This document shows, one piece after another, positions 1 to 11,113 of a stretch of 64,000 bases of DNA. Origin of the DNA: Roseospira navarrensis (GTDB lineage: Bacteria > Pseudomonadota > Alphaproteobacteria > Rhodospirillales > Rhodospirillaceae). The notes under the pieces are model-generated. The model ran no database searches, had not been told where the DNA came from, and saw only the letters and a program-made list of their open reading frames with translations. A program made the translations under genes and the position numbers. How positions within the stretch are numbered: position 1 is the first letter of the stretch; each line of letters opens with the position of its first letter. The stretch covers positions 1-64,000 of the forward strand of contig NZ_WIVE01000015.1 of assembly GCF_009601025.1 (NCBI RefSeq), written 5' to 3'.

Positions 1-2
1 GC

Positions 3-191
<189 letters not shown>

Positions 192-225
192 GTTGATGAC
201 AATATCTACTAAAAGTGTGTCATCC

Positions 226-263
226 TGAGGGAGCGAAGCGACCGAAGGACCTCGAGAGGTGGG
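226..263. repeat. Dispersed repeat, CCTGAGGGAGCGAAGCGACC type, copy 1
   Basis: The stretch starting CCTGAGGGAGCGAAGCGACC and continuing GAAGGACCTCGAG closely matches a stretch at 61037-61070. Here only the left arm of the potential stem-loop is obvious. It lies between the IS110 fragment and the end of the transketolase gene, so it may also serve as a transcription end for both. Confidence 0.6.
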
Positions 264-329
264 TTCGACCCCATCGGTGTCTCAGAACGGTAATCCGCGT
301 TCGGAGCCCTGGGGCCGGTGCGCGATCGT

Positions 330-2327
330 CTACAGGCGCGCCTTGGCGGCGGCGGCGACCGCCTCGGCCGTGATGCCGAAGTGCTGGTACAGCGCCGGGG
401 CCGGGCCGGAGGCGCCGAAGCCCTCCATGCCGACGAAGGCGCCGGCCTCGCCGGTCCAGCGCTCCCAGCCCATGCCGCCGGCGGCCTCGACGGCCACGCG
501 CACGGTGCCCGGGCCGAGCACGCTGTCCCGGTAGCTCTGGTCCTGGGCGGCGAACAGCTCCCAGCAGGGCATGGAGACCACGGCGGTGGGAATGCCCTCG
601 GCCTGCAGCGCCTCGCGCGCCGTCATGGCGATTTCCACCTCGGAGCCGGTGGCGAGCAGCGTCACCTTGCGGTCGCCGCCTTCGGCCTCGGCCAGCACGT
701 AGGCGCCCTTGGCGCTGGGCATGGCGTCGGCGCCCTCGGCGCGCAGCGTCGGCAGGCCCTGGCGGCTGAGCGCCAGAATGCTCGGGCCGGTCTTGGTCTG
801 CAGCGCCAGCGCCCAGCACTCGGCGGTTTCCACCGCGTCGGCGGGGCGGAAGACGTGGACGTTCGGCATGGCGCGCAGCGAGGCCAGGTGCTCGACCGGC
901 TGGTGGGTCGGGCCGTCCTCGCCCAGGCCGATGGAGTCGTGGGTCATGACGTGGATGACCCGGATGCCCATCAGCGCGGCGAGGCGGATCGACGGACGGC
1001 AGTAGTCCGCGAACACCAGGAAGGTGCCGCCATACGGGATGAACTCGCCGTGCAGGGCCAGGCCGTTCATGGCGGCGGCCATGCCGTGCTCGCGCACGCC
1101 GTAGTGGATGTAATTGCCGCTGAAGTCGCCGGGCTTGACCGGCGTCATGCCGGCGGCCTTGGTGTTGTTGGACCCGGTCAGGTCGGCCGAGCCGCCGATC
1201 ATCGCCGGGACGGACGGCACCAGGGCGTCCAGCGCCTTCTGCGAGGCCACGCGGGTGGCCACCTTGGGCTTGTCGGCGATCAGGGCGGCGATGTGCGCGT
1301 TCAGGGCGGTGTCCCAGCCCTCGGGCAGGTCGCCGGACAGGGCCGTGGTCATGGCGGCGCGCAGGTCGGCCGGCGCGGCATCCAGGCGGGCCTGCCAGTC
1401 GGCGCGGGCCTTCGCGCCGCGCGCGCCGGCGGCGCGCCAGGCGGCCAGCGCGTCCTCGGGCAGGGCGAAGGGCTCATGGCTCCAGCCCAGGGTGCCGCGC
1501 ATGGCGCCGATCTCGTCGTCGCCCAGCGGCGCGCCGTGGGTGGAGTGGCTGCCCTGCTTGGTGGGGGCCCCCCAGCCGATGACGGTCTTGCAGGCGATCA
1601 GGCTCGGCTTGTCGCTCTTCTGCGCGGCGGCGATGGCGGCGGCGACCGCTTCAGGGTCGTGGCCGTCCACGCGGGTGGCCTCCCAGCCGCTGGCCTCGAA
1701 GCGGGCGAGCTGGTCGTCGGAGGTGGACAGGTCGGTGGAGCCGTCGATGGAGATGCTGTTGTCGTCCCACAGCACGATCAGCTTGGACAGCTTCAGGTGG
1801 CCGGCCATCGAAATGGCCTCCTGGCTGATGCCCTCCATCAGGCAGCCGTCCCCGGCGATCACATAGGTGTAGTGATCGGTCAGATCGGCGCCGAAGCGCG
1901 CGGCCGCCATGTGCTCGCCCAGCGCCATGCCGACCGAGGTGGCGATGCCCTGGCCCAGCGGGCCGGTGGTGACCTCGATGCCGGGGGCGTGGCCGTACTC
2001 GGGGTGGCCGGCCGTCTTGGCGCCCACCTGGCGGAAATTCTTGAGGTCCTCGATCTCCATGCCCGGCATGCCGGTCAGGTAGGCCAGGGCGTAGATCAGC
2101 ATGGATCCGTGCCCGGCCGACAGCACGAACCGATCGCGGTCCGGCCAGGTCGGATCGGCCGCGTCGAACTTCATGAAGCGGGTGAACAGCACCGTGGCCA
2201 CGTCGGCCATGCCCATGGGCATGCCGGGGTGGCCGGACTTGGCGGCTTGGACCGCGTCGGCGGCCAGGAAGCGGATGCAGTTGGCCATGTCCGCGTGGCT
2301 GGCGGTGGCGGAAGTCTGGTGCGTCAT
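330..2327 (-). CDS. tkt: Transketolase
   Basis: This 665-residue protein is full length for the family. It transfers two-carbon ketol units between sugar phosphates using thiamine diphosphate, in the pentose phosphate and Calvin cycles in the cytoplasm. Visible signatures are SGHPGMPMG near residue 31, GPLGQG at 122-127, the diphosphate-binding motif GDGCLMEG at 159-166 followed by DDNSISIDG, and the C-terminal half with [10 protein letters not shown] and [11 protein letters not shown]. It is the last gene of a minus-strand run glpX-prk-tkt, which points to a Calvin-cycle role. GAGGAA lies upstream of the chosen ATG. Confidence 0.97.
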   Translation of the reverse strand: MTHQTSATASHADMANCIRFLAADAVQAAKSGHPGMPMGMADVATVLFTRFMKFDAADPTWPDRDRFVLSAGHGSMLIYALAYLTGMPGMEIEDLKNFRQVGAKTAGHPEYGHAPGIEVTTGPLGQGIATSVGMALGEHMAAARFGADLTDHYTYVIAGDGCLMEGISQEAISMAGHLKLSKLIVLWDDNSISIDGSTDLSTSDDQLARFEASGWEATRVDGHDPEAVAAAIAAAQKSDKPSLIACKTVIGWGAPTKQGSHSTHGAPLGDDEIGAMRGTLGWSHEPFALPEDALAAWRAAGARGAKARADWQARLDAAPADLRAAMTTALSGDLPEGWDTALNAHIAALIADKPKVATRVASQKALDALVPSVPAMIGGSADLTGSNNTKAAGMTPVKPGDFSGNYIHYGVREHGMAAAMNGLALHGEFIPYGGTFLVFADYCRPSIRLAALMGIRVIHVMTHDSIGLGEDGPTHQPVEHLASLRAMPNVHVFRPADAVETAECWALALQTKTGPSILALSRQGLPTLRAEGADAMPSAKGAYVLAEAEGGDRKVTLLATGSEVEIAMTAREALQAEGIPTAVVSMPCWELFAAQDQSYRDSVLGPGTVRVAVEAAGGMGWERWTGEAGAFVGMEGFGASGPAPALYQHFGITAEAVAAAAKARL

Positions 2328-2468
2328 GGAGCGTTCCTCGTCACGGTGGTCCGCCGGCCGGGGGCCGGGGCGGCGGAGATCGACGGGCCGGTCTTGTGGC
2401 CGGCCTTGGTGAAGGAGAGGCGGCGGCCCGTGCGGGTTGGACCACGCACGGGCGCCGACCGCAAGCCT

Positions 2469-3407
2469 CTAGATCACGTGAATGCCCAGCGCGGCCTTGA
2501 CCATGTGATAGGCGATCAGAAGCTGGGACAGGGCCAGGGGATGGCTGACCACCTGCTCCTTGTCGGCGTTGGTGAACTCGCCGACGTTGTCGCGCAGGTG
2601 GCTGGCTTCCGGGATCAACTCCCACAGCAGGTTTTCCAGGGCCGCCGCGCGCTCGTCCGTCATCGACCCGGACAGGCCCAGCACATCCACGGGCTTGCCG
2701 TCCTCGTCGCGGGTCAGGTCGAGGCTCAGTTCGTTCTTGGCCCCGGCGTCCACCAGCGGCGCCAGGTTCGGGTGGGGCAGGGTGGGGCGCAGGATGTGGC
2801 GCACGTCCAGATGGGCGCCGCGCTCGTCCTCCTGGCCCTCCGGCCGGCGGAACTGCACCACGATGTCGGCGAAGGCCCGCTGCGGGTGGATATAGGTCGG
2901 GCTGTCCGACCGGCGCTTCTCCAGCGACGCCATGACCTGGTCGCGGGTGTAGCCGCGCTCAGCCGTGTCGCGCTGAACCTTCCAGTCCACGCGCAGGTCC
3001 TCCTCGGGGTCCAGGTAGACCTTCACGTCGAAGCAGTCGCGCATCTCCTTGGTGCTGTAGCCCAGCAGACCCTCGACGATGATGAAGGGCTTGGGCGTGA
3101 CGTACTCGGCCGGGGCCAGCGTGCCCGTGGCGTGGTCGTAGACCGGCTTGAGGATGGGCTTGCCCTGGCTCAGCAATCCAAGGTGCTGCTCCAGGATGTC
3201 CATGTAGTTGGCGCGCGGGTCCAGCGCCGACAGGCCGTTCATGGCCCGCTCTGCGCGGGTGTAGCGGTGATAGTCGTCGGTGCGGATGGCGGCGACGCGG
3301 TGTTCGCCCAGGATGCGGGCCACGCCGCGCGCCAGGGTGGTCTTGCCGCTGGCCGAGTCACCGACCATGCCCAGGATGACGGGGCGATCAAAGCGCTTCA
3401 GAGGCAT
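2469..3407 (-). CDS. prk: Phosphoribulokinase (class II-like)
   Basis: This 312-residue kinase should convert ribulose 5-phosphate and ATP to ribulose 1,5-bisphosphate, the Rubisco substrate. A P-loop GDSASGKTT is at residues 16-24, followed by DDYH, ALDPRANYMD, KPVYDH, an I-I-V-E-G Walker-B-like segment and KVQRD. This pattern resembles plant, cyanobacterial and archaeal class II enzymes, not the usual proteobacterial CbbP with its GSSGAGTS loop. The plant redox Cys pair is not obvious. Placement between glpX and tkt supports the assignment. A related uridine-kinase-like activity is the main alternative. Its Shine-Dalgarno can pair with bases next to the ATG. Confidence 0.88.
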   Translation of the reverse strand: MPLKRFDRPVILGMVGDSASGKTTLARGVARILGEHRVAAIRTDDYHRYTRAERAMNGLSALDPRANYMDILEQHLGLLSQGKPILKPVYDHATGTLAPAEYVTPKPFIIVEGLLGYSTKEMRDCFDVKVYLDPEEDLRVDWKVQRDTAERGYTRDQVMASLEKRRSDSPTYIHPQRAFADIVVQFRRPEGQEDERGAHLDVRHILRPTLPHPNLAPLVDAGAKNELSLDLTRDEDGKPVDVLGLSGSMTDERAAALENLLWELIPEASHLRDNVGEFTNADKEQVVSHPLALSQLLIAYHMVKAALGIHVI

Positions 3408-3430
3408 GACGGAGGGTCCCTCCCGTGATC
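3408..3430 (-). promoter_or_regulatory. Ribosome-binding site of prk inside a short hairpin
   Basis: Read on the minus strand, a GGAGG core is followed by GAC and then CCTCC, ending three bases before the prk ATG. The Shine-Dalgarno can therefore fold onto the bases beside the start codon. This is a five-base-pair stem with a possible bulged extension. A regulatory effect is inference only. Confidence 0.35.
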
Positions 3431-3479
3431 GGTGTTCTTCTGCAGTCGGGGTCGGGCCGGGCCGGATGCCCGCCCGGGG

Positions 3480-4442
3480 TCAGCGCGGCCGCCAGTTGGT
3501 GAGGAACTGCCGCTCGCCGCTGGCGCCGGAGATCATCAGGGTGTGCAGGCGGTGATGATCCTTGTGGCGCTGGACCCCGTCCAGCAAAAGCCCCGGGGTG
3601 ATGCCGGTCGCGCAGAAGAACACGTTCTGCGACGAGATCATGTCCTCCATGGCGTACCAGGTCTCGGTGCTCAGGCCGGCGTCGCGCACGGCGATCTGCT
3701 CGCTGGGAAGCTGGGGGTCCAGGCGACCCATGAAGTCGCCGCCGAGCGCGCGCACGGCACAGGCGGTCATGACCCCTTCCGGCGTGCCGCCGGTGCCCAT
3801 CAGGGCGTCGATGCCCGAGTCCGGAATGGCCGCCATCAGCGCGCCGGCCACGTCGCCGGCCGGATAGAGCGCGACGCGGGCGCCGGCCTCGTGGATGCGC
3901 TCGACCATCTTCTTGTGACGCGGCTTGTCCAGCACGTAGATGGTCAGCTCGCCGATCGGCTTGTCCAGCGCCTGAGCGAGCGCGGTCAGGCGCCGTTCCA
4001 CCGGCCAGGACGGATCGATCCTGCCCTTGGCGGCCGGGGGGACCGCCAGCTTCTCCATGTAGAACGCCGGTCCCGGGTCCATCATCGACCCGCGGGGGGC
4101 GGCCGCGATCACGGCCAGCGAGTTGCTCAGGCCCGTCGCCATGTAGGTGGTGCCCTCGATGGGGTCCACCGCGATGTCCAGTTGCACATCGTCGCCGGCG
4201 GTGCCGAGGCGTTCGCCGTTGAAGAGCGCGGGCGCTTCGTCCTTCTCGCCCTCGCCGATCACCACCAGGCCGTCGATGGCGAGCTGGTTGAGGGCGTCGC
4301 GCATGGCGTCCACGGCGGCGCCGTCGCCGTCCTCCTTGCGGCCGCGGCCGATCCAGTCATAGGCGGCGGCCGCCGCCGCCTCGGTCACGGTGCGCAGGGC
4401 ATACAGGAACAGGGGCGCGCTTTCCCCGGTCATGGTCATCAT
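3480..4442 (-). CDS. glpX: Fructose-1,6-bisphosphatase, class II (GlpX)
   Basis: The enzyme dephosphorylates fructose 1,6-bisphosphate, and in this family often sedoheptulose 1,7-bisphosphate too, for gluconeogenesis and the Calvin cycle. Counting from the chosen start, IGRGRKEDGD is at 31-40, GEGEKDEAP at 63-71 and the metal-binding DPIEGTT at 93-99, all typical of GlpX. Length is 320 residues. The frame is open to 4493, but the ATG at 4442 has a GGGGGGGAGAAAG ribosome site ten bases upstream, so I prefer it. It is the first gene of glpX-prk-tkt. Confidence 0.95.
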   Translation of the reverse strand: MMTMTGESAPLFLYALRTVTEAAAAAAYDWIGRGRKEDGDGAAVDAMRDALNQLAIDGLVVIGEGEKDEAPALFNGERLGTAGDDVQLDIAVDPIEGTTYMATGLSNSLAVIAAAPRGSMMDPGPAFYMEKLAVPPAAKGRIDPSWPVERRLTALAQALDKPIGELTIYVLDKPRHKKMVERIHEAGARVALYPAGDVAGALMAAIPDSGIDALMGTGGTPEGVMTACAVRALGGDFMGRLDPQLPSEQIAVRDAGLSTETWYAMEDMISSQNVFFCATGITPGLLLDGVQRHKDHHRLHTLMISGASGERQFLTNWRPR

Positions 4443-4629
4443 GGCCGTCTTTCTCCCCCCCATGGTCATTGGGCGGTGGCGGCCGGCGCGCACACGCCGG
4501 CCAATGTTTATGCGAAATCTCTAATACTCGAACCCGCGCGGCGAAACCCTCGCCCGGGTGGGGGATTAAACTCTTTGGGGGAGGAGGCAGCTACCCGAAC
4601 GAGCGGTCTGCATGGGGCGGGCGCTGGGC

Positions 4630-5268
4630 CTACCGCCGGTCGGAGGCAGCGAGGAACACCGCCACCGCGCCGGCCCGGTTGGAGACGGCCAGCTTGCCGA
4701 ACACGTTCTTCAGGTGGAACTTGACGGTGTGGACGGAGATGCCGAAGCGTTCCGCGATGCGGGCGTTGGACATGCCCTCGGCCAGGCAGGCGAGCAGCTC
4801 CTTTTCGCGCGCCGTCAGGCCGTCCAGCGGCGAGGTCGGGCGCGCCGTCATCCGGGGCACGTCGGTGTACGGAAAGGTCATGTGGCCGCGCGCCACCAGA
4901 TCAATGGCGGCCAGCAGGCGCTCGGGGCTGTCGGCCTTCGGACAGAACCCGGCGCCGCCCAGATCCATGACGCGCCGGGGGATGTCCGGATCGGGATCGC
5001 CGGTGTAGACCAGCATGCGCGGCGCCTGGGGCCGCTCCCGCAACGCCCGCAGCACCGCCGCCCCGTCCATGTAGGGCATGGTCCAGCCGATCACGCCCAC
5101 GTCAAAGCGGAGCCGGTCAACCGCCCGCAAGAACAGCTCGCCGTCTTCCGCCGTGCCCAGCAGATTGAACCGGGGATCGGCCCCCAGCAGGGTCTTCATC
5201 GCCATGCGCACGAGCGGACTCTTGTCGGCGACGAACACGTCTACCAGGGGTCGTTCTCGTGTCTCCAT
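4630..5268 (-). CDS. LuxR-type response regulator with a degenerate receiver
   Basis: This 212-residue protein has an N-terminal receiver-like domain (about 8-125) and a C-terminal LuxR helix-turn-helix (about 148-208: [31 protein letters not shown]). In the receiver, the position normally holding the phosphorylated Asp before the x-x-M-P turn is Gly61, in [10 protein letters not shown]. The second acidic residue of the usual pair is Lys16 (ADKS). Lys111 is kept. It should bind DNA, but conventional phosphorylation looks impossible. It lies 188 bases upstream of glpX on the same strand and is a candidate regulator of the Calvin operon. The ATG at 5268 begins the receiver fold. Confidence 0.85.
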   Translation of the reverse strand: METRERPLVDVFVADKSPLVRMAMKTLLGADPRFNLLGTAEDGELFLRAVDRLRFDVGVIGWTMPYMDGAAVLRALRERPQAPRMLVYTGDPDPDIPRRVMDLGGAGFCPKADSPERLLAAIDLVARGHMTFPYTDVPRMTARPTSPLDGLTAREKELLACLAEGMSNARIAERFGISVHTVKFHLKNVFGKLAVSNRAGAVAVFLAASDRR

Positions 5269-5431
5269 TGTCCGCCTCTGGTCCCTCCGTGGGCCTGCCG
5301 TCCGCCCCGGCGCGCCCCGCTGGCGCTCATCCTCGCCCCGATTGAAAGTCGAGCGCAAGGGCTCAGATCGGGAGTGGGGGCGCCCGGTGTCCCCGCGTCC
5401 ACCCATACCGAGTCAAAAAGGATGTCCTGTG

Positions 5432-5851
5432 ATGAAATACCTGCACACCATGGTGCGTGTCTCCGACCTGGAGGCCGCGATGGCGTTCTGGCGCGATACC
5501 CTCGGCCTGACCGAGACCCGCCGCAAGGAGAGCGAAAAGGGCCGCTTCACGCTGGTCTACCTGGGGGCGTCGGAAAACCCCGAGGCCGAAATCGAGCTGA
5601 CCTGGAACTGGGATCCGGAGGAGCTGGACGGCGGGCGCAACTTCGGCCATGTCGCCTTCGCGGTGGACGACGTCTATGCGGCCTGCCAACGCATCATGGA
5701 CCGGGGCGTGACCATCAACCGGCCGCCCCGCGACGGCCGCATGGCGTTCATCCGCTCGCCGGACGGCATTTCGGTGGAGCTGCTGCAGAAGGGCGAGGCG
5801 CTGCCGCCGGCCGAGCCCTGGGCGTCGATGGAGAACACCGGAACGTGGTAG
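5432..5851 (+). CDS. gloA: Glyoxalase I / VOC-family lactoylglutathione lyase
   Basis: This 139-residue cytoplasmic enzyme should isomerise the hemithioacetal of methylglyoxal and glutathione to S-lactoylglutathione. The two beta-alpha-beta-beta-beta halves of the VOC fold are visible, with the four expected metal ligands His5, Glu55, His73 and Glu116. The frame is open far upstream, but the ATG at 5432 starts the conserved YLHTMVRV strand and has an AAAAGGA site ten bases before it. Length is normal. Glutathione-linked genes (gshB, fghA, chaC) elsewhere in the window fit a glutathione-using organism. Confidence 0.93.
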   Translation: MKYLHTMVRVSDLEAAMAFWRDTLGLTETRRKESEKGRFTLVYLGASENPEAEIELTWNWDPEELDGGRNFGHVAFAVDDVYAACQRIMDRGVTINRPPRDGRMAFIRSPDGISVELLQKGEALPPAEPWASMENTGTW

Positions 5852-5890
5852 GACCGGGGTGCCGTTGACGCACCGCACCCGGGAGCCCTC

Positions 5891-6385
5891 ATGGAGACCC
5901 TGTTCCTGCTCGACCGCACCGAATGGCGCGTGGTCCATGTCGCGGGCATCGCGATCTTCCTGGGCAACGTGATCGTCACGGCGGTCTGGAAGGCGTTGGC
6001 CGACCGGACCGGGGACGCGCGGACCATTGCCTTCGCCCAGCGCCTCGTGACCCTGACCGACTGGGTCTTCACGGCCGGCGGCGTGGCCCTGATCCTGGCC
6101 AGCGGCTACGCCATGGCCGCGCTGACCGGCTGGCTGACCCCCTGGGGCGGCTTCGGGCCGGGGTGGCTGCAATGGGGCTTCGGGCTGTTCCTCGCCTCCG
6201 GCGTGCTGTGGGGCGCGATCCTGATCCCCATCCAGATCGTGCAGGCCCGCATGGCGCGGCGCTTCCAGGACGGCGGCCCGATCCCCGCCGTCTACTGGAC
6301 TCTGTCGCGCGTCTGGTTGTGGGTAGGGATCGTTGCCATCCTTCTTCCGGCGCTCAATCTGTATCTGATGGTGGTCAAGCCCTGA
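5891..6385 (+). CDS. DUF2269-like integral membrane protein
   Basis: This 164-residue protein is strongly hydrophobic, with about four membrane segments (roughly residues 14-34, 57-80, 93-115 and 140-160). A short W-R-V-V-H-V-A-G-I N-terminus resembles DUF2269 proteins. Conserved His and Trp residues in the first helix are compatible with a cofactor, but no function is established. It follows gloA by 39 bases on the same strand and may be cotranscribed with it. Confidence 0.75.
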   Translation: METLFLLDRTEWRVVHVAGIAIFLGNVIVTAVWKALADRTGDARTIAFAQRLVTLTDWVFTAGGVALILASGYAMAALTGWLTPWGGFGPGWLQWGFGLFLASGVLWGAILIPIQIVQARMARRFQDGGPIPAVYWTLSRVWLWVGIVAILLPALNLYLMVVKP

Positions 6386-6497
6386 CGCCCGCGCGGTTGC
6401 GCGGCTCGCGCTTCGGGGGCAGGATGGCGCGGCACCCGGGCGGACCGCGTGCAGCGATCAATTCAAAGATGAATCATCAGGCGAGGAGGGTACGACG

Positions 6498-7754
6498 ATG
6501 TCCCATGGCAAGGTGCTTGTGGCGCAGGGGGGCGGACCCACCGCCGTCATCAACCAGTCGCTCGTGGGCGCGGTCCTGGAATCCCGCAAGTTCCGTAACG
6601 TGGAGCGGGTCTACGGCGCCTTTCACGGGGTCCGCGGCATCGTCAACGAGGATTTCCTGGATTTGACCCAGGAGACCACTCACAACCTGGAAATGGTGGC
6701 CGACACACCGTCGTCCGCTCTGGGGTCCACCCGCGACAAGCCCGACCTGGAATACTGCAAGGAGATCTTCCGCGTCCTGCAGGCGCATCAGGTCGGCTAT
6801 TTCTTCTACGTGGGCGGCAACGACTCGTCCGACACCGTGCGCATCGTCGCCGAGCAGGCGCAAAAGGCCGACTACGATCTGTCCTGCATCCACATCCCGA
6901 AGACGATCGACAACGATCTGGTCATCAACGACCACACGCCGGGCTATCCGTCCGCCGCGCGTTATGTGGCGCAGGCGTTCATGGGCATCAACCTGGACAA
7001 CTGGGCGCTGCCCGGCGTGTACATCGGCGTCGTCATGGGCCGTCACGCGGGCTTTCTGACCGCCGCCTCGGCGCTGGGCAAGAAGTTCAACGAGGACGGC
7101 CCGCACCTGATCTACATGCCCGAGCGCGAGTTCAGCGTGGATCGCTTCATCTCCGACGTGAAGGCGGTGCACGACCGCCTGGGCCGCTGCGTGGTGGCCG
7201 TCAGCGAGGGCATTCACGACGGCTCCGGCAACCCCATCATCACCACGCTGGCCAAGCAGGTGGAGCGCGACGACCACGGCAACGTCCAGCTCTCCGGCAC
7301 CGGCGCGCTGGCCGACCTGCTGGTGCAGGTCGTCAAGGACAAGGCGGGCATCAAGCGCGTGCGCGGCGACACCCTGGGCTATCTGCAGCGCTCGTTCGTG
7401 GGCTGCGTGTCCGACGTGGACCAGCGCGAGGCGCGCGAGGTCGGTGAAAAGGCCGTTCAGTACGCAATGTGGGGCGCCAAGACCGGGTCGGTGACCATCC
7501 ACCGGACCGGCTTCTACTCGGTGGACTACCAGCTCTCCGACCTGACCGCCGTGGCCGGCAAGACCCGCACCATGCCCGACGAATTCATCGCCGACAGCAA
7601 CAACGACATCACCGATGCGTTCCGGCTCTACCTGCGGCCCCTGCTGGGGCGGGGCATGCCGGATGCCTATCGCCTGCGGTCCAGCAACTTCGTCGAGCGC
7701 GTGCTGCACAAGGATAAACCGTGGACCAACGCCCCCTGGTCCACCGCGCTGTAA
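6498..7754 (+). CDS. pfp: Phosphofructokinase, probably PPi-dependent
   Basis: The enzyme phosphorylates fructose 6-phosphate. The glycine loop GGNDSSDT at residues 106-113 carries Asp where ATP-dependent enzymes have Gly, and PKTIDND at 134-140 matches PPi users, so pyrophosphate is the likely donor and the reaction reversible. MGRHAGFL at 180-187 is the substrate-binding segment. At 418 residues it fits the medium-length PPi-PFK subgroup. A GAGGAGG ribosome site is ten bases before the ATG. It leads a plus-strand series with ugd and pgm that routes hexose phosphates. Confidence 0.93.
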   Translation: MSHGKVLVAQGGGPTAVINQSLVGAVLESRKFRNVERVYGAFHGVRGIVNEDFLDLTQETTHNLEMVADTPSSALGSTRDKPDLEYCKEIFRVLQAHQVGYFFYVGGNDSSDTVRIVAEQAQKADYDLSCIHIPKTIDNDLVINDHTPGYPSAARYVAQAFMGINLDNWALPGVYIGVVMGRHAGFLTAASALGKKFNEDGPHLIYMPEREFSVDRFISDVKAVHDRLGRCVVAVSEGIHDGSGNPIITTLAKQVERDDHGNVQLSGTGALADLLVQVVKDKAGIKRVRGDTLGYLQRSFVGCVSDVDQREAREVGEKAVQYAMWGAKTGSVTIHRTGFYSVDYQLSDLTAVAGKTRTMPDEFIADSNNDITDAFRLYLRPLLGRGMPDAYRLRSSNFVERVLHKDKPWTNAPWSTAL

Positions 7755-7771
7755 TGGCCGCGTTGGTCCCT

Positions 7772-7841
7772 TCGGCGTGGCCTTCGTGCCACGTCGGCGG
7801 GACCGTCCGCGCACAGGGGGCGCGCCAGGGCGGGCGCGCCC
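7772..7841 (+). terminator. Two stem-loops after pfp
   Basis: The first hairpin pairs CGTGGC (7776-7781) with GCCACG (7788-7793), and the stem extends by a few weaker pairs. The second pairs GGGCGCGCC (7818-7826) with GGCGCGCCC (7833-7841). There is no U-tract, so intrinsic termination is only a possibility. They fill most of the gap between pfp and ugd. Confidence 0.4.
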
Positions 7842-7940
7842 AGATTGGGGGTGGTCACGGCTCCGGCTTCGCGGTAGAGCGATCCCGGCGGGGGCCGCCG
7901 GCGCCCGTGTCCCGAACCGCTGTCCAGGGTTACACGAGTC

Positions 7941-9266
7941 ATGCGCATTTCCATGATCGGCACGGGCTACGTGGGCCTCGTGTCGGGTACGTGCTTCTCC
8001 GAATTCGGTGTCGATGTCACCTGCGTGGACAAGGACGCCCGCAAGATCGACCGCCTCAACAATGGCGAGATCCCCATCTTCGAGCCCGGCCTTGATGCCC
8101 TGGTGGCAAGCAACGTGGCCGCCGGCCGCCTGTCGTTCACCACCGACCTGAGCGAGGCCGTTGCGGCCTCCGACGCGGTGTTCATCGCCGTCGGCACGCC
8201 CAGCCGGCGCGGCGACGGCCATGCCGATCTGAGCTACGTCTACGCCGCCGCGCGCGAGATCGCGCGGGCCATGACCGGCTATACGGTGGTCGTGACCAAG
8301 TCCACGGTGCCCGTGGGCACCGGCCGCGAGGTGGCCCGCATCATCCGCGAGGAACGCCCGGACGCGGACTTCGACGTGGTCTCCAACCCCGAGTTCCTGC
8401 GCGAGGGCTCGGCCATCCAGGACTTCATGCGCCCGGACCGCGTGGTGATCGGCACCAGCAGCCCGCGCGCCCAGGAGGTCATGCGCCAGCTCTACCGCGT
8501 GCTGTACCTGATCGAGACGCCGATCCTGTTCACCGAACTGGAGACCTCGGAGCTCATCAAGTACGCCGCCAACACCTTCCTGGCGACCAAGATCACCTTC
8601 ATCAACGAGATCGCCGACCTGTGCGAGAAGGTGGGCGCCAACGTCCACGACGTCGCCCGCGGCATCGGCCTGGACAACCGCATCGGCCGCAAGTTCCTGC
8701 ACGCCGGCCCGGGCTACGGCGGATCGTGCTTCCCCAAGGACACCCTGGCGCTGGTCAAGACCGCCCAGGAGGAAGGGGCCCCCCTGCGCATCGTCGAGAC
8801 GGTCGTGGACATCAATGCCAAGCGCAAGAAGGCGATGGCGACCCGCGTGCTGGACGCCTGCGACGGCAGCCTGGAGGGCAAGACGGTCGCGGTGCTGGGC
8901 CTGACCTTCAAGCCCAACACCGACGACATGCGCGACTCGCCCAGCCTGGATATCGTGCCGGCGCTGGTGGAGGCCGGGGCCACGGTCCGCGCCTTCGACC
9001 CCGAGGGCATGGACGAGGCCAGGGGCCTGCTGCCCGACATCACCTATTGCGACGATGCCTACGACGCCATGACCGGGGCGGACGTGGTCGTGCTCCTGAC
9101 CGAGTGGAACGAGTTCCGCGCGCTGAACCTGGAGCGCGCCAAGGCGCTGCTCAAGGCGCCGGTGATGGTGGACCTGCGCAACGTGTATACCCCGGCCGAC
9201 ATGGTGGCGGCGGGTTTCCGCTACACCAGCATCGGCCGTCCGACGCCCGACCCGTCCGAGGGCTAG
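7941..9266 (+). CDS. ugd: UDP-glucose 6-dehydrogenase
   Basis: It oxidises UDP-glucose to UDP-glucuronate with two NAD+, supplying an acidic sugar for envelope polysaccharides. A Rossmann motif GTGYVG is at residues 7-12, the KSTVPVGT loop lies near residue 117, and the catalytic Cys263 sits in GYGGSCFPKD. The C-terminal domain contains TFKPNTDDMRDSPS. Its 441 residues are the standard length. It sits between pfp and pgm. The next step upstream, UDP-glucose pyrophosphorylase, is not in the window. Confidence 0.97.
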   Translation: MRISMIGTGYVGLVSGTCFSEFGVDVTCVDKDARKIDRLNNGEIPIFEPGLDALVASNVAAGRLSFTTDLSEAVAASDAVFIAVGTPSRRGDGHADLSYVYAAAREIARAMTGYTVVVTKSTVPVGTGREVARIIREERPDADFDVVSNPEFLREGSAIQDFMRPDRVVIGTSSPRAQEVMRQLYRVLYLIETPILFTELETSELIKYAANTFLATKITFINEIADLCEKVGANVHDVARGIGLDNRIGRKFLHAGPGYGGSCFPKDTLALVKTAQEEGAPLRIVETVVDINAKRKKAMATRVLDACDGSLEGKTVAVLGLTFKPNTDDMRDSPSLDIVPALVEAGATVRAFDPEGMDEARGLLPDITYCDDAYDAMTGADVVVLLTEWNEFRALNLERAKALLKAPVMVDLRNVYTPADMVAAGFRYTSIGRPTPDPSEG

Positions 9267-10988
<1,722 letters not shown>

Positions 10989-11113
10989 GGGGCTCTCCTC
11001 TGTTCCACCCCACCATCCCCATGGCATCCGCCACCCGGCTGGCGTATGGTCTGCGCTGATCCGGTGGCGCGCCCCAGCGCCAACCCGGTCCGTCCCGAGG
11101 GAGGGAAGGGCGC

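Noticed and set aside
5078-5431. A longer glyoxalase starting at 5078
   Set aside because: The extension is antisense to the LuxR-type gene and not conserved; the ATG at 5432 has its own ribosome site.
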